This document shows positions 14,227 to 27,400 of a stretch of 64,000 nucleotides of DNA, one piece after another. Both the position numbers and the translations under genes were made by a program. The stretch is taken from positions 1,838,573 through 1,902,572 of the forward strand of contig OZ017768.1 in NCBI GenBank assembly GCA_963969345.1, in the 5' to 3' direction. Origin of the DNA: Turbatrix aceti (lineage: Eukaryota > Nematoda > Chromadorea > Rhabditida > Panagrolaimidae). Under the pieces are notes generated by a model that saw only the letters and a list, made by a program, of their open reading frames with translations, did no database searches and was not told where the DNA came from. Every line of letters begins with the position of its first letter. Position 1 is the first letter of the stretch.

Positions 14227-15507
14227 AAGGCTAAAGGGGGGGCCCCCTCCGGGGGCCCCAGGAAGGGGAAGGGAAGGAAGGGGAAGGCAAGGCAAGGCAA
14301 GGTAAAGGCATCAATGAAGGATCAGAAGGATCGTAAAATCGAAAAGGATCGTCTATCGTTTTGTTGTTTATTTTCTTTTTGCCCGTTTTTCGTTTATCTT
14401 TTGCCGGTCATAATTTTACCGATAGAAAATAATTATTTTTTGTTATTATCTTTTAGAATAACCGACGATTTGCATATTATCGAAATCAAATCAAATACAT
14501 ATAATCGTTTTTTGACCCGCTTTAAAAATATTGGAATACATAAATATAATGGGGGCCCCTTTGGGGCCCCATGTAATTTGTTTTACGCTTTTGTAAAATA
14601 TAAGTAATAATGTTGCTTTTCAATATCGCGCATCTTTCGCCATCGCCTAATAAATCCTCGCCCGCTGCAACCGCTTATTGACCCGTTTCAAAGCATAACA
14701 CCAAACACAAAAAAATATTCAAAGAATATGTACTAACACTGGGGCCCAGGAAAAATAGCAATTTAACAAAAATCATAAAATTATGATACACGAATCAAAT
14801 CAAAATTAATAACAACAATCATTTGTTTTGCCATCTTTCGCCATCACCCAATCGCCCACTGTCACCGCCGTTGCGGTTCTCTCGACTGATGGCATGTGCG
14901 GCGCCGTCCGTACTCTGCACCCGCTGTCTGGTCCGCCCACTAACCATGGATTTCATTTTCTGAGATCAAAAAATTGAATTATTCAAATTAATTTTTAAAA
15001 TTTTGAAAAAATGTTTTTCATCTTCAGCAAAAAATGGCAATGCTATTGATATCACATTTGCCCCTACCCCAGTATCTAGCACAAATTATTTTTTTGTAAA
15101 CCAAAAATTCAAATTTGTTCATGTTTGATTTTTGATTGTCAAATGACCCATCATTATGATTGCCTATTTCCGAGGAATTCAAAAATATTTTTTTCAACAT
15201 TTTTAAAATTAATTTAACAGAATCATTTTTTTGTCTTACGCAATCGTCCATGCGTCTACTCGCTCGCTCGCTCACACTCACCCACTTGACCCTGCGCCGC
15301 CGCTCTCCCCTCCCCTCTATCGCGCTTTCGCCATTGACAATTTTGACAATTATGATAAAGCGCGCATTATCTTTTTCAAATCAATGGCTCCGGACCTAAT
15401 GGCCCGTCAAACCGTTATCAGCGTAAAATTTGGATTTTATCGAATATACATACCGTAAAATTAAAATTGTGTCTTTGTAAAAACATCCTACTATATAGAG
15501 AGGTAAC
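14227..15507. repeat. Tandem 1.3 kb element, unit 1
   Basis: Unit 1 of a head-to-tail pair of about 1.28 kb. It starts with AAGGCTAAAGG followed by a GC-rich imperfect palindrome (14237-14262, G7-C5-T-C2-G5-C4). A second GC-rich hairpin, GGGGGCCCC/GGGGCCCC, lies at about 14550-14571. It ends in ACTATATAGAGAGGTAAC. An 85-codon minus-strand open frame (15024-15281) is preserved in both units with a handful of substitutions. No transposase or reverse transcriptase is visible. The element type is unknown. Confidence 0.75.
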
Positions 15508-16811
15508 AAGGCTAAAGGGGGGGCCCCCTCCGGGGGCCCCAGGAAGGGAAAGGGAAGGAAGGGGAAGGCAAGGCAAGGCAAGGTAAAGGCATCAAGGAAG
15601 GATCAGAAGGATCGTAAAATCGAAAAGGATCGTCTATCGTTTTGTTGTTTATTTTCTTTTTGCCCGTTTTTCGTTTATCTTTTGCCGATCATGATTTTAC
15701 CGATAGAAAATAATTATTTTTTGTTATTATCTTTTAGAATAACCGACGATTTGCATATTATCAAAATCAAATCAAATACATATAATCGTTTTTTGACCCG
15801 CTTTCAAATTTAAAAATATTGGAATACATAAATATAATGGGGGCCCCTTCGGGGCCCCATGTAATTTGTTTTACGCTTTTGTAAAATATAAGTAATAATG
15901 TTGCTTTTCAATATCGCGCATCTTTCGCCATCGCCTAATAAATCCTCGCCCGCTGCAATCGCTTATTGACCCGTTTCAAAGCATAACACCAAACACAAAA
16001 AAATATTCAAAGAATATGTACTAACACTAACACTGGGGGCTAGGAAAAATAGCAATTTAACAAAAATCATAAAATTATGATACATAAATCAAAATTAATA
16101 ACAACAATCACTTATTTTGCCATCTTTCGCCATCACCCAATCGCCCACTGTCACCGCCGTTGCGGTTCTCTCGACTGATGGCATGTGCGGCGCCGTCCGT
16201 CTCTGCACCCGCTGTCTGGTCCGCCCCCTCACCATGGATTTCATTTTCTGAGAGATCAAAAAATTGAATTATTCAAATTAATTTTTAAAATTTTGAAAAA
16301 ATGTTTTTCATCTTCAGCAAAAAATGGCAATGCTATTGATATCACATTTGCCCCTACCCCAGTTACTGGCACAAATTATTTTTTTGTAAACCAAAAATTC
16401 AAATTTGTTCATTTTTGATTTTTGATCGTCAAATGACCCATCATTATGATTGCCTATTTCCGAGGAATTCAAAAATATTTTTTTCAACATTTTTAAAATT
16501 AATTTAACAGAATCATTTTTTTGTCTTACGCAATCGTCCTTGCGTCTCATCGCTCGCTCGCTCACACTCACCCACTTGACCCTGCGCCGCGGCGCGCTCT
16601 CCCCTCCTCCCTCTATCGCGCTTTCGCCATTTTTGATGACAAAATTTTGACAATTATGATAAAGCGCGCATTATCTTTTTCAAATGAATGCCTCCGGACC
16701 TAATGGTTTATGAGATCGTTGATAGCGTAAAATTTGGATTTTATCGAATATACATAACGTAAAATTAAAATTGTGTCCTTGCAGAAACACCTTACTATAT
16801 AAAGAGGTAAC
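15508..16811. repeat. Tandem 1.3 kb element, unit 2
   Basis: Second copy of the unit at 14227, in the same orientation and highly similar throughout, including both GC-rich palindromes and the minus-strand open frame (16314-16571). Small indels separate the two: for example, unit 2 carries a few extra bases around 15808-15815 and 16024-16035. The junction between units and the right end both read GAGGTAAC, whereas the left end is preceded by TGTTAC. Confidence 0.75.
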
Positions 16812-16915
16812 TTTTGTTTTACAGTCTGAAATAAAGTAACATTTTTTCGTTATTTTGTTACTTTTGCAAGGAGTAGCATTCAATTTTTGTTCTCGTTTTG
16901 TTACTTTTGAAGTTT
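16812..16915 (+). repeat. GTTACTTTTG repeat, copy C, right half
   Basis: Right half of the copy whose left half ends at 14226. It begins at TTTTGTTTTACAGTCTGA and runs through two more GTTACTTTTG motifs. Confidence 0.7.
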
Positions 16916-19403
16916 TTTTGTTGAAAAACGTTTGTAATTTTTTGACCAGAAAAAACTGTACGGTTACTTACTTTAGAAAAAACTATGAACACGTTTCGAA
17001 CATTTTTTTCAAACTAAACAGAGTAGAAAAGTCCAAAAATATGTTTGCAGTTTTTTACAACTACGAACCGTTTTCCCACCATCTCCGGGGGCAATTCAAA
17101 CTGACAAATTGCCCTCAAACCGCCCATTACTTACTTTTTTAATATTTTGAGTTTTGTTATTTAGCATGTTTCTTTGTCTGCAAAAAGTCATCCAGACATC
17201 AAAATTCCTAACTCTTTCATGTCTGTGTCGGCAGTCAAAAAACAAAAAACACTCAAAAGACCAACGTTAACATACATAAAAGTGAGATATTTTTTACCCT
17301 CCCTGAACGGGATCCAATAGAACAAGTATGTACCAAATATGCAAATAAACATCTGCGAACGATATTTATTTTTTATTTGTTTAACCCCCCAGTCGGGTTA
17401 TTTATGTCATTTGAATTTCAATTGAATGAGATAACAAAAAATAAATATTTAAAAAGGACATTCAAGTTCTGAGATCCATTAAAAAATAAATAATCACGCG
17501 TCAGATTTAATTCCATAGAATCTATACGTCTGTGTATGCATGTAGGGGTGTCATTCTGTGCTGCTTCAAATTGTACTTTACTACCACGTGAAAAGCTTTT
17601 TCTTTCAACGGTGGTAGTATAATATATATCTATAACGACCACGCCATCCATTAATGGGGTATTTTTGTTTGTTTTTTTTACTCAAACAGGTATTCAGGAG
17701 TACCCGAGTACGTATTTTTGTATACGACTCGGGTTAATGGATATCCAAATGATGTTATTTTTGTTGTCGTCAACTGCCGAGAAAATTTTTCCAGGTGTGG
17801 GTAGGAGGAGTAACGGTAGCATATATTTATTTACCTTGTCTGGAACTTGACTCTTGAGTTGAGCAAGTTGTTTTTTCTCTGCACAAGTGTTTGAAAAAAG
17901 ATAAAAGTTTATAAAAGAGATCACTTTTTTGAACTACAAACAACAACTTTTGATTTTTAAATGTACATGTACTGTTTGTTTGCGAACAAATTCAAAATTT
18001 TTTTCAAACAAATAAACATTTGTAAATGTACTGTAAGAACGAAAAGAATTGTTGTTATTTGACACAAAAAATGGCGATTACCAATGCTAGCTTTAGTTAG
18101 GATAATTTGTTCAAAAAAACTAATCCAAAACAAAAAAAAACGTAAATTGTTTTTGGTTTAGGAAAAATTTAGCTCAGGCCATAAAAACCAACAGCACTTG
18201 GAATCCGAATTTTTGTGCGGAAAACCAAAAGTAATATTTCAGCACTAAAAAATGAATGTTACTTCTGACAAAAGTAACAAAATAGCAAAGAAAAGTGTTA
18301 CTTCACTTTAGCCTGCAAATTTAAACGTAACATATTAGTACAAAAAAGTGAATGTTACTTCCAACAAATGTAACATTTTAGATGCACATTAAAAATATTA
18401 CTTTAAACAAAAGTAATATTATAGTGTTGCATCGATCAAAAATACTTTTTTAAACTGTTAATGTTATATAATTTTTTATTTTTACTTGACAGTAACTTCT
18501 TTTACACAAAAAAAATACTTGTTCTACAACTTCTTTACTCCAATTTTTGCTTTTCGCCTTGTCTTAGGTGCCTACATGCTACGGCACTACATTCCGTAAC
18601 CTTCAATCTCTCTGACACAAATGTTGCAATTACGCCTCCCATTAACCGGCGAAAAGTTCACGTTCATGCGGCCTTTGCGTGGCGCAAAAATGAATGCCGT
18701 TAGCATTCTCTCTCTCTTTTTTTCATAAATAACTTCCCCTCCCTTCCATTTCCTCGTTTATCACAATTTCCGTTAGGCATAATCCGATGTCATGCTTGCG
18801 ACAAGTGTGCAATCCAGAAAAGAAAAAGAAAAAAAATCTGGCAACCCTGTGTTTTTTTCTTGCTTTTTTGATAGACGAAAGCTTACATTTACCGTCTGTG
18901 CGTGCTTCACCGCCTTTTTCAGACAGTTATTACATACGCGTGAACTATTTTTTGTTTTTAAAAATCACATGCATGCCATGTTATGTATATCAGTTGTGCC
19001 TGAAACCAATGAATCGTGCTTGTTTCATTGAGCGTTAGAATTTGTATTTTTTTGGGGGGGGGGATTTCAAAAAAATTGACGTCGGTAAACATTTTTTTCC
19101 TTAAAAAAAATTTTGATTTTCAATCTGTGAAAAAAATTTCATTGTCAACAGTTGAAAAAAAATGTCTGGGAGTGAGTAGAACCAATTTGACTTGGAGGCG
19201 GAGCTTGGGTCGAGTTCGAAAAAGTTTTATAAGTGCGCACATTTTTTTGTCCTCCCAAAAATTTTTTATCCTTATGTAAAAAATTTGTGAAAAAAATTTA
19301 TTACGTGCCGCGTGCCCTGTAATTTTTAGCCATAACAAAAAAAATTTATTTGACAGGTAACAAAAAAATAATACATCCAACGCTGAACAACTCGTGGTCG
19401 TCC
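16916..19403. other. Gene-less stretch upstream of the Kir gene
   Basis: No supported coding exon. A reverse-oriented GTTACTTTTG repeat lies inside it (listed separately). Immediately before the Kir reading frame there is a possible acceptor (TTTGACAG, ending at 19356), so a 5' noncoding or short coding exon could lie somewhere upstream. Confidence 0.45.
18225..18440 (-). repeat. GTTACTTTTG dispersed repeat, copy D (reverse)
   Basis: Reverse-complement copy of the family: CAAAAGTAAC motifs alternate with GTTACTTC, and the conserved core appears as a GTTACTTCACTTTAGCCTGCAA block at about 18297-18319. Confidence 0.7.
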
Positions 19404-22400
19404 ATGTCCGCACCGCTCCTTAATGGATGCACTCGGTTGGAAGACGGTCAAATTGTACCCGCCAGATTGGTATCCAAGGATGGAGCCTGTCTCGTTGATT
19501 CCACGCACAACGATACTACAGGCAAAATCTTAAGGTTAGAAACCTGCAGGTTGGTTGCTGTCCTATCCATCGACACTTGAGATTGTGTTAATCAGTGGTG
19601 ATTGTTTTGATTTTTTTTGCGTTTCTTTTCCTTTATTTGTCGTTTTTTGATGGCAACAATCAATCGGTTTTATTTATTGACAAAATCTGAAGCAAAAGTG
19701 TTTTTCAGAAATTGGTTTCACCACATCATAGAACTCAGCTGGAGGAATATTCTCTTCATCTTTGGAGCGGGATTTCTCTTTTCATGGGGGTTTTTTGGCT
19801 TGGTGTATTACGGTATTGTCAAGGCTACAAAAACGGAGGTAAGACCCGATATTTTGATTGCGTCGATTTTTTCAGCGAAAGATAAAACGCATTTTTTTTA
19901 TAATGTTTTCACTTTTTTTTCATGACTGTAAAAATCGAGAAAAAAAAACTGTCGTAAAAAAATTTTACGCATTTTTTTTACGTTTTTATTTAAAAATAAT
20001 TTTGAACACGGTACAAGAACAAAAAAATATTGTTTTAAAATTTTTACTGTCATTTTTTGGATACTGTAAAATCAAAAAAAGGTAAATTTTTGATCAAAAT
20101 TTTTTGACAGCAAAATGTTTTATTTTGTCGACAAAATTTTTTTATACGTTTTTTACCACGCAAATACCTTTTTTTGCACCCAAAAAAAATCTAAAACTCT
20201 TTCTATTGTTCAATCACGCCCCGCATTCACATTCAGTTTTCATTATCAATTTTTGTTGACCTTTTTACGCATTGTCGCAAATCTATTTACCAGGCTGGCA
20301 ATTGCAATTGTGAACAACATGCTTTCATGCTGACGCACGAATTTTATCCGAAACCCTATAAAATAGTCATCTCTGCTTTCTTTCTGGTTTAAAAAAAAGT
20401 GTTAGTGCTTGCTCGCATGTTCGAAGTGTTCAGACGGAGTCATGAAAAGTAATTTGATAGATAAATGCGTCGTTGCCGTGCCGTCTCTGTCGCCATCAGG
20501 GATGATGATAAGAAGGATAGAATGCGAAGTGAAGGAAAAAAAGTAGTCATAAGTATGCCTACTTCTTCAAAAACGACGAACGTGTTGTAAAAAAGGCCAA
20601 AAGCCAAATCGGATTTTTTTCTTCATCGCAAAATTTTTGCTGCAGGAAAATGAACCTTTCGCTTGAAAAAGGGAAAAGCCTGAAAAAAAAATACCCTTGA
20701 AACAAAAAAATCAAGAAATTGACAAATTTCGTGTTAAAAATTAAAAATTCCATCATTTATTTATTTTTTTCCCAGGACAAGTATAAAAAACAAATTTATA
20801 CGACACTTGCCCTAGGCATTGTTGCGTATGTTGTTTCGACAGTCAAATTATCTTCTTCTTGAAATAAAATATTCAGGAGGTGTCCAGGGATGACGTCTTT
20901 AATCAGGGAAAATAAATGTCCGACTGAAAAAAAATAATTCTCAGTTCTCGAAAAACAACAACAATTTCATTTCATAATTTATGATGAAATCAAAGCAAAA
21001 AGTATGCACGTAAACATGACTAATTTTCAGCATACTCAACATTCTAAGCAGTGCATCGGTAACGTCCATAACCTCATCAGTGCTATTTTATTCAGGTTAG
21101 TGTTTATTTTTTGGTTTGTCAACAGGATTTGTGGAATGGGTTTTTTTGGACTCGTGTGAAAAAGATAAGCGCCTGCAAATATAAATATGCAAAGAATGAG
21201 TAAAAATGAAGTATTTAGAAATGCATAATTTAGTTTGATTACTGTATTCATCATGACGATAGAAATACAGTATTTATTGGTGTAAAAAGTAGTTTTTTGT
21301 TTTGAAATTGATGCATTTTTTGGACGTGTTCGAACAACAACACTTTTTATAATGAAAAATGTTGCTTTTGTGTCACAAAAGGTAGCACTCTTTTTGCAAC
21401 TATTTTGTTACTTTTGGATTTACTGGTCAAAAGGGGGTAACATTTTGTTTCGCTAACTATGCTACTTTTGGTTTTGCATTCTACGACGAAATTATACTTT
21501 TTTTGTTATCATACTAATATTACTTTTGTTACGAGTAACATGCAGTTCTTTTTCTTTTTTTGTTACTTTTGTTCAAACTTTCTCTTACATAAATGTAAAA
21601 AAACGTAATTTTTTGAAAGATTAACTACGATTTTTTACAAATATCTGAAAGTGTGAAAAACATGGTAAGATAAAAAACCACTTTTTGTGCAAAATCCGTT
21701 CATCTCTGGCCAAAAATTAAAAACACATTTTTCACACGTTTTTGCCTAATTCTACCCCACTCTATAAATAAATGTGTTTACTAATTTTTTTTGCAAAAAT
21801 GTCTAATCTCCCAAATGACGGGAACACAAAACTTTCCCAGAAAAATAAATTTCCTTAAAAGCCGAAAACGAAGGATAAGACAAAGCAAAGCTTATCCTTA
21901 AAACGGGATTTATCGCATTGCAAAAATAAATTTATACACCGGGATTATGGAATGTCAAAAAAAACAGATTATAAATCGCATCCTTAACATTGAATTTGAA
22001 CCACATTTTTTTCAGGGGCAAAAAATAATTTTTTTTTGAAAAAATAGATAAATTTTTTTCAGCATCGAAAGCCAGCACACAATAGGCTATGGCATACGGT
22101 ACATGACCGACATGTGTCTATCGGCAATATTCGTCCTCTGCTGCCAACTCATACTCGGTGTCTTGTTGCAAACCGTACTCGCTGGTATCGTAGTTGCCAA
22201 AGTTCTGAGACCAAAGAAAAGGAGACAGGATCTGAGATTTAGTCAGCGTGCTGTCATAGCGCCAATGTCAGACACGGATTCAACGCCGGTGCTGATGATT
22301 AGGATAGCCGATACACAGCACAAGCTCTACCTTGCCGAGTCACACGTCAGGCTGTACATGGCGATCAAAAATAAGTCCGGCGTCATGAATGGCGGCATTG

Positions 22401-23256
22401 TGCCACTCATTTCGACACCCAATGCCAACGGCGATGCGGGGGCTGTGCCGGAGAAGCCGAGGGCTCCAAGCAATCGACCGCCACTCATCGGTCTCAGGGA
22501 TATGAATGTCGGATACGATAATGGCTACGACCGAGTGCTGCTTTTGTGGTAAGTTAGATAGTCAACTTTTTTGTAAACAAAAAACAAAAAACGCAAAAAT
22601 GAAGGTAACATACCGTAATTTAACTTTTTTCGTGGTGAGAATACAAAAAATTCGCAGCAAAACAAAAAATAACAAACGCGTGCGCATTTGATGATCTCCA
22701 AGCGAAAATTTAGTTTTTCGTTGTGGGAGCATCAAACGCGCGTTTTTCTTCATTCAAAAAATTTTCGTTGCGGGATCATTCAAAATTTACTTTTTTGCTT
22801 CTTTTTTATTCGATTTTGATCGTTATTCTTCTAATTTTCGTTGTTTTCGTTCTGACTTTGCTTTTGCAGGCCGATAGTTATCCGCCACGTAATCGACGAA
22901 AACAGTCCCCTTTACGGTTGGCGAGGAAATCCAGATTGCCCTTTCGAACTCATAATGACCGTAGAAGGCATTGTCGAGGCCACCGGCATGACATTTCAAG
23001 CGAGGACAAGCTTTTTGCCCGACGAAATAAGTTGGGGGCAACGGTTTGTTTCTTTCCATAATTTTTTCACCATGTAATATTATTTTTTTGCGTTTCCAGA
23101 TTCGTTGATCTCGTCAGAATCAATCCCAAAACCAAGCGTTACGAAGTAGATTATTCATCCTTTGAAAAAACCGAAAGTGTACCCCTGGCAATCACGCCAC
23201 CCGAGTATAGTTACGAAAATTTGTCATTCAATTTGTCAGCATCCGGATTTACTTAG
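19404..23256 (+). CDS. Inward-rectifier potassium channel (Kir family)
   Basis: Plasma-membrane K+ channel subunit; Kir channels act as tetramers. Exons 19404-19534, 19709-19838, 21031-21095, 22063-22548, 22870-23043 and 23100-23256 join in phase to 380 residues. Seen: first membrane helix about 55-78, pore helix, selectivity filter TIGYG at 115-119, second helix about 128-157, then a PKKR basic patch typical of PIP2 binding, and the cytoplasmic domain. C95 and C127 are 32 residues apart, the spacing of the extracellular disulfide in vertebrate Kir2.1, and the pore Glu/Arg salt-bridge pair is present (E111, R121). The position of the Kir2.1 rectification Asp is Gln (Q145). The cytoplasmic domain has an extra Pro/Asn-rich loop of about 25 residues. 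The ATG at 19404 is the first in frame; an upstream exon cannot be excluded because an acceptor-like site lies at 19356. Confidence 0.9.
21340..21575 (+). repeat. GTTACTTTTG dispersed repeat, copy E
   Basis: Diverged copy inside the third intron of the Kir gene. GTTGCTTTTG, GTTACTTTTG and GCTACTTTTGGTTTTGCA blocks are recognisable. Confidence 0.65.
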
Positions 23257-24040
23257 ATCACTTATTTTTTGATCTTTCACCTGATAATTCAACCGGTTTT
23301 GTTTTCATACTTAATTTTTTTTAAACGCGTCTTTTTTTTGTCTTAAAAAATCCGACAAAAATTGTTGCAAAAAATATTTTATCCTGTTGTTACTGTATTT
23401 TTGGCCCGACGAATAACTTTTTACATGCGGTAGTATTCAATTTTTAATCGTAGCCCGCTGTATACTGTAAATACAAAGATCTCTCTTCTTTGTCCTCCGA
23501 GTGATAATAACAAAAATACTTGCTATATCTATAATCCCCGTTGTTGACGTCGTATGTTTACCTGTGTACATCCACCCCCCCCTACCACCATCACCACAAC
23601 CTACCTTTACGAATCTGCATTTTTTATCATGGACACACCTGTCAACCGACTGATCAGCCAGTTGACACGGCAAATCTGTGGTATGCAGTATAAGTATTAC
23701 GTATAATTAACACGAGTGTGCCTTTGTGTATTTTATTTGTCTCCTATTTTTTATTGATGATCCTAGTTATGTCTATACATAAACTATCGTAATCAAAAAA
23801 TGAGGAAAACGGAAAGCAACAAATCAACAAACATGAGAGATATAAAAAAAAGCAAAGCCACTTGAGTATCACACGGAGAGAGTCGGAGATGTCGGACATG
23901 CCATGGCTGAAAAAATATCTGGATTAAGCCGTTAATTTCAAACATCTTCATTAGAACGTTTATTTTTCAAAATTTGGTTTTTATAACATTGGTGCGGCAT
24001 TTTTTGAGATAAAAAGGGACAATGCGCAAAAATAACAAAA
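23257..24040. other. 3' flank of the Kir gene, no gene seen
   Basis: AT-rich tail between the convergent Kir and DUS3L genes. A C-rich patch (23571-23605) and a short minus-strand open frame (23437-23673) are visible, but nothing supports a gene. Confidence 0.45.
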
Positions 24041-24300
24041 ACATTTTACTATAATCCGAAGCTTTTGCAAAAGTAGCATAATAGTGCAAAAAAATGTTAC
24101 TTCTCTTTAGACTGCAAACCCAAACGTAACAAAAAATCGACAAAATGTGAACGTTACTTTTGTCAAAAGTAATAAAATAGCGAAAATAAATGTTACTTCA
24201 CTGTTGCCTGCAAAACCAAAAGTAACATTTTAGCATCAAAATATGAATGTTACTTCTATCAAAAGTAATATTTTAGCGCCAAATGAGTAACAGAACACTT
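24041..24300 (-). repeat. GTTACTTTTG dispersed repeat, copy F (reverse)
   Basis: Well preserved reverse copy just downstream of the DUS3L stop. Three CAAAAGTAA(C/T) motifs alternate with GTTACTT motifs, and the core CCTGCAAAACCAAAAGTAAC lies at about 24208-24227. Confidence 0.75.
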
Positions 24301-24413
24301 TTTTTTCTGTTGCGTTTAGCAAATTTCGTATCGTAGTTCTTTTTTTTTTGTCAAAAAACAACATTTTCAAATGTGCACCCCAAATATAAAAACATACTCA
24401 CCCTGTCCATCCA

Positions 24414-27400
24414 TCAGTAGGCATTAGCCTTATGCTTCGGTATAAACAAAAATCCATCGGGGACCTTGCCCAAAAACATCTCCGTAATCGTAACCCAGTC
24501 CGATGACTTTGGTGAAGCCATGAGGGTTTCCAACTCGTTTCGACCACGGTAAGTCGGTGGACGAAGGTTGAATCGCGGGGGCAAGACTTCAAGCAGCCCG
24601 ACCGGGATGTAGCGATGCGTAAACGAGAGCCATTCCAGCATGAAGCGCCGCGTCGTCTCCACACCCGAATCATCGCTGCCCCAATGCTCGAGGCCAAAGT
24701 TGACAAATTGACGGTAAAATTCGAGACGCTCGGTGGATGAGATATCCCAGAGCTGGCGAGTTTCTATCTCGTGGAAGATCCAGGGCTTGATCAGGGCACC
24801 GCGACCAATCATGATGCCATCGATGGGGTGGTCTTCGAGACGGGAGTAGTAATCTTCGGGGGATAAAACGTCGCCACAGATCCAAAGCGGGTAGCGTCCT
24901 TGGATAGCATCCAGGCATTGGGGCACGTAGTCCCATTCTGCGGCTTTTGTGTAGCGCTGTTCTCTGGAAAAGAACAAAAATTGGGTTTTAGGATCAAAAA
25001 TATTTTTCAAGAAAACGTTTTTTCGGGAAAAAAGGTTTTTTGGTTCTAAAATTGTGCAAAAAAAATCGTTTTTGGTACAAAGAACATGAAGAAAATAATT
25101 TTTAGTATTTACAAAAAAAATATTTTGAAAAAAAAATAAAGTAAAAAAAAATAGTGACAAAGAAACGATTTTTTTTAGAAATCCCGTTTTTTGGGTGAAA
25201 AATTGTTTTCCGCAGAAATGTAACTTTTTTGTGAAAATGTAATATTATTAATGAAAATGTTAAAATTCAAAAAACCGAGAGAAAAAATTGTGTAAATTTA
25301 AATTTAAAAATTTTTTAATTACAATTTCATTTTTTTTAAATAACATTTTTTTACTAACATTTTTTTTGGATCAAAAAACAAATTTTCTGTAAAAAATAAT
25401 TTTAGAAAAAACTGAATATTTTTTTTTGTAAAAAAATTTGAGCTCAAAAAATTTTAATAAAATGCTAACTCACTTGGACCTAGGATGAAGAGTAACAAGA
25501 TCAACCGCTGATTTCTCAGAAAACATCTGCATGAGCGCGTGCGACGTCCTCTGGCCCTCCTTGATGCCATACCGCATCTTGATCGTCAGTGGGACGTCCT
25601 TCATGACGCCATTCATCGCCGCGAGCAGTTTCGCCAGTCGTCCAGGCTTGTACATGAGCGCGCATCCGCCGCCCTTGTCATTGACCGCGTCGATTGGACA
25701 TCCCATATTGATGTCAATGAAATCGACAGAAGCCTGATCGAGGATGATCTGGGTGGCCTTGGTCATGCAATCGGGAAAGCCTCCTGCGAGCTGGACACCG
25801 AAGATTTTCTCGGAGGGATGCCGCTTGATAAGGGACCACTCGGAGGGATTTCCCTGGAGAAGCGAAGTCGCGACTGCCATCTCGCTGCACGTGATTTCGG
25901 CTCCGAGGGTCACGCAAAGTCGCCGAAATGGCAGATTGCCGACCGTGGTCAGTGGGGCGAGGTAGCGTTTTCCGCGGAGGGATCTCGTGTCCAGTTTGCG
26001 GGGGCCTTCACGCTCCATTGTGCCGATTGGGGCTTCGATGGATTTGAGAGCCTACAAAATGTGAAATTGATCATTTTACCCAAAAAACACATTCAAATAA
26101 ATAATTTATCTGGACACAATAAAAAATAGAAAAAATTATTTGATATGAAAAAGTTTGTCTGTAAATAAAAAAAATAGAAAAAATCTGTGTATCGCATATT
26201 TCGGATAATAAAAAATGGTAAAGGGTCAGACCGGTTTGGCGCATGGCACACCCAATGGTTAAGCATAGGACGCGCCGGCTGTCTGGGCTATCCTGCTTTC
26301 CCTGGTCCCTCACTGGTTTTTCTTCGTTCAGCGCGCGTCGCTCTCATGAAGAGAGATTCTCCCGCTGCCCGAGCGCGCTGGTCGAATTAGTTGCAAAAAA
26401 AGGAATTTCGGGCCAAAATCGGAAATTTTTATTTTTTCAAATTAGATTTGTAATTAGAATAATATTTGAAGCATTTTGATGTGTTTTTCAGAATTGTGGG
26501 ACAATTTTTGATCAAAATCGAGTAGGGTTCGGGAGAAAAAATCCACGGATCTTCGAAATGTCGATAGAAAGCTGAAAATTTCAGGGTAGACTAAAAACAA
26601 AATTTCCTTTCGAATGGCTTACTCAGTTTTTTGATATCGAATCGATAAATGTCCGAAAAAACGGTTTTTTTCGGAAATTTGAAAAATTCGGAACTTTTTA
26701 GAACATTGATCGAAACGTGAATATCACTATTCGATAGAGCAGTATCTTTTTTATCTACTCTGAAATTTTCACTGACTTACCGTATCCCTGGGGCATACGG
26801 TAGCGATTCTCCCGAACCATACTTGTTCAAACGCCTGAGGCTATGAGGTAGAGCGCTGCAGAACAAAGTGAGATAAAACATCTTGTAAGAAATTTTTCGG
26901 CCGACAAAACCGTGTAACTCCTGAATTTGTATCTATTTTTTTGGCTCCGCAGATTTTAATTCGCGCAACATACACTCATTTTTGGTACCAAATTTCCGAA
27001 AATTGAAATCGAAAAAGTGGGGTCTGGGGGAAAAATCGCCATTCGTTCAGTTTGAAAGCAATATAGCTGAAAATTTCAGGATAGGAGTAAAAATGAATTC
27101 TAAATGCGGTGATGATATTCATTTTTTTCAATTTCGACCGAAAAATTCCTAAAAGTTCGAATTTTCGAAAAAAAAGCATTTTTTGGAACTTTTTCGAACC
27201 TTTAAAAACAAAATAATAATATTTTTGAATTCTACAGGGTTTTTTACGTCTTGGGTCGAGATTCATGCCATAACACTCTAAAACTCGCTTGACGGCGATT
27301 TTTCTCCCATACCCCACTTTTTCGATCTCGATTGTCGGAAATTTGGTACCAAAAATGAGTGTATGTTGCGCGAATTAAAATCGCGGAGCCAAAAAAATAG

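Noticed and set aside
15024..16571. 85-codon minus-strand frames in the tandem units as real genes
   Set aside because: No family similarity, no promoter or polyadenylation evidence, and preserved equally in noncoding parts of the units; treated as part of the repeat.
20291..20400. Possible extra Kir exon after TTTACCAG with a Cys-rich start
   Set aside because: Direct joining of the exons ending 19838 and starting 21031 is in phase and gives the expected 32-residue Cys-Cys spacing; an added exon would break this.
24398..24706. Overlapping minus-strand frame and donor-like GTGAGT after the DUS3L stop
   Set aside because: The true frame ends at the family-typical PKHKANAY terminus at 24414; the other frame is a shadow.
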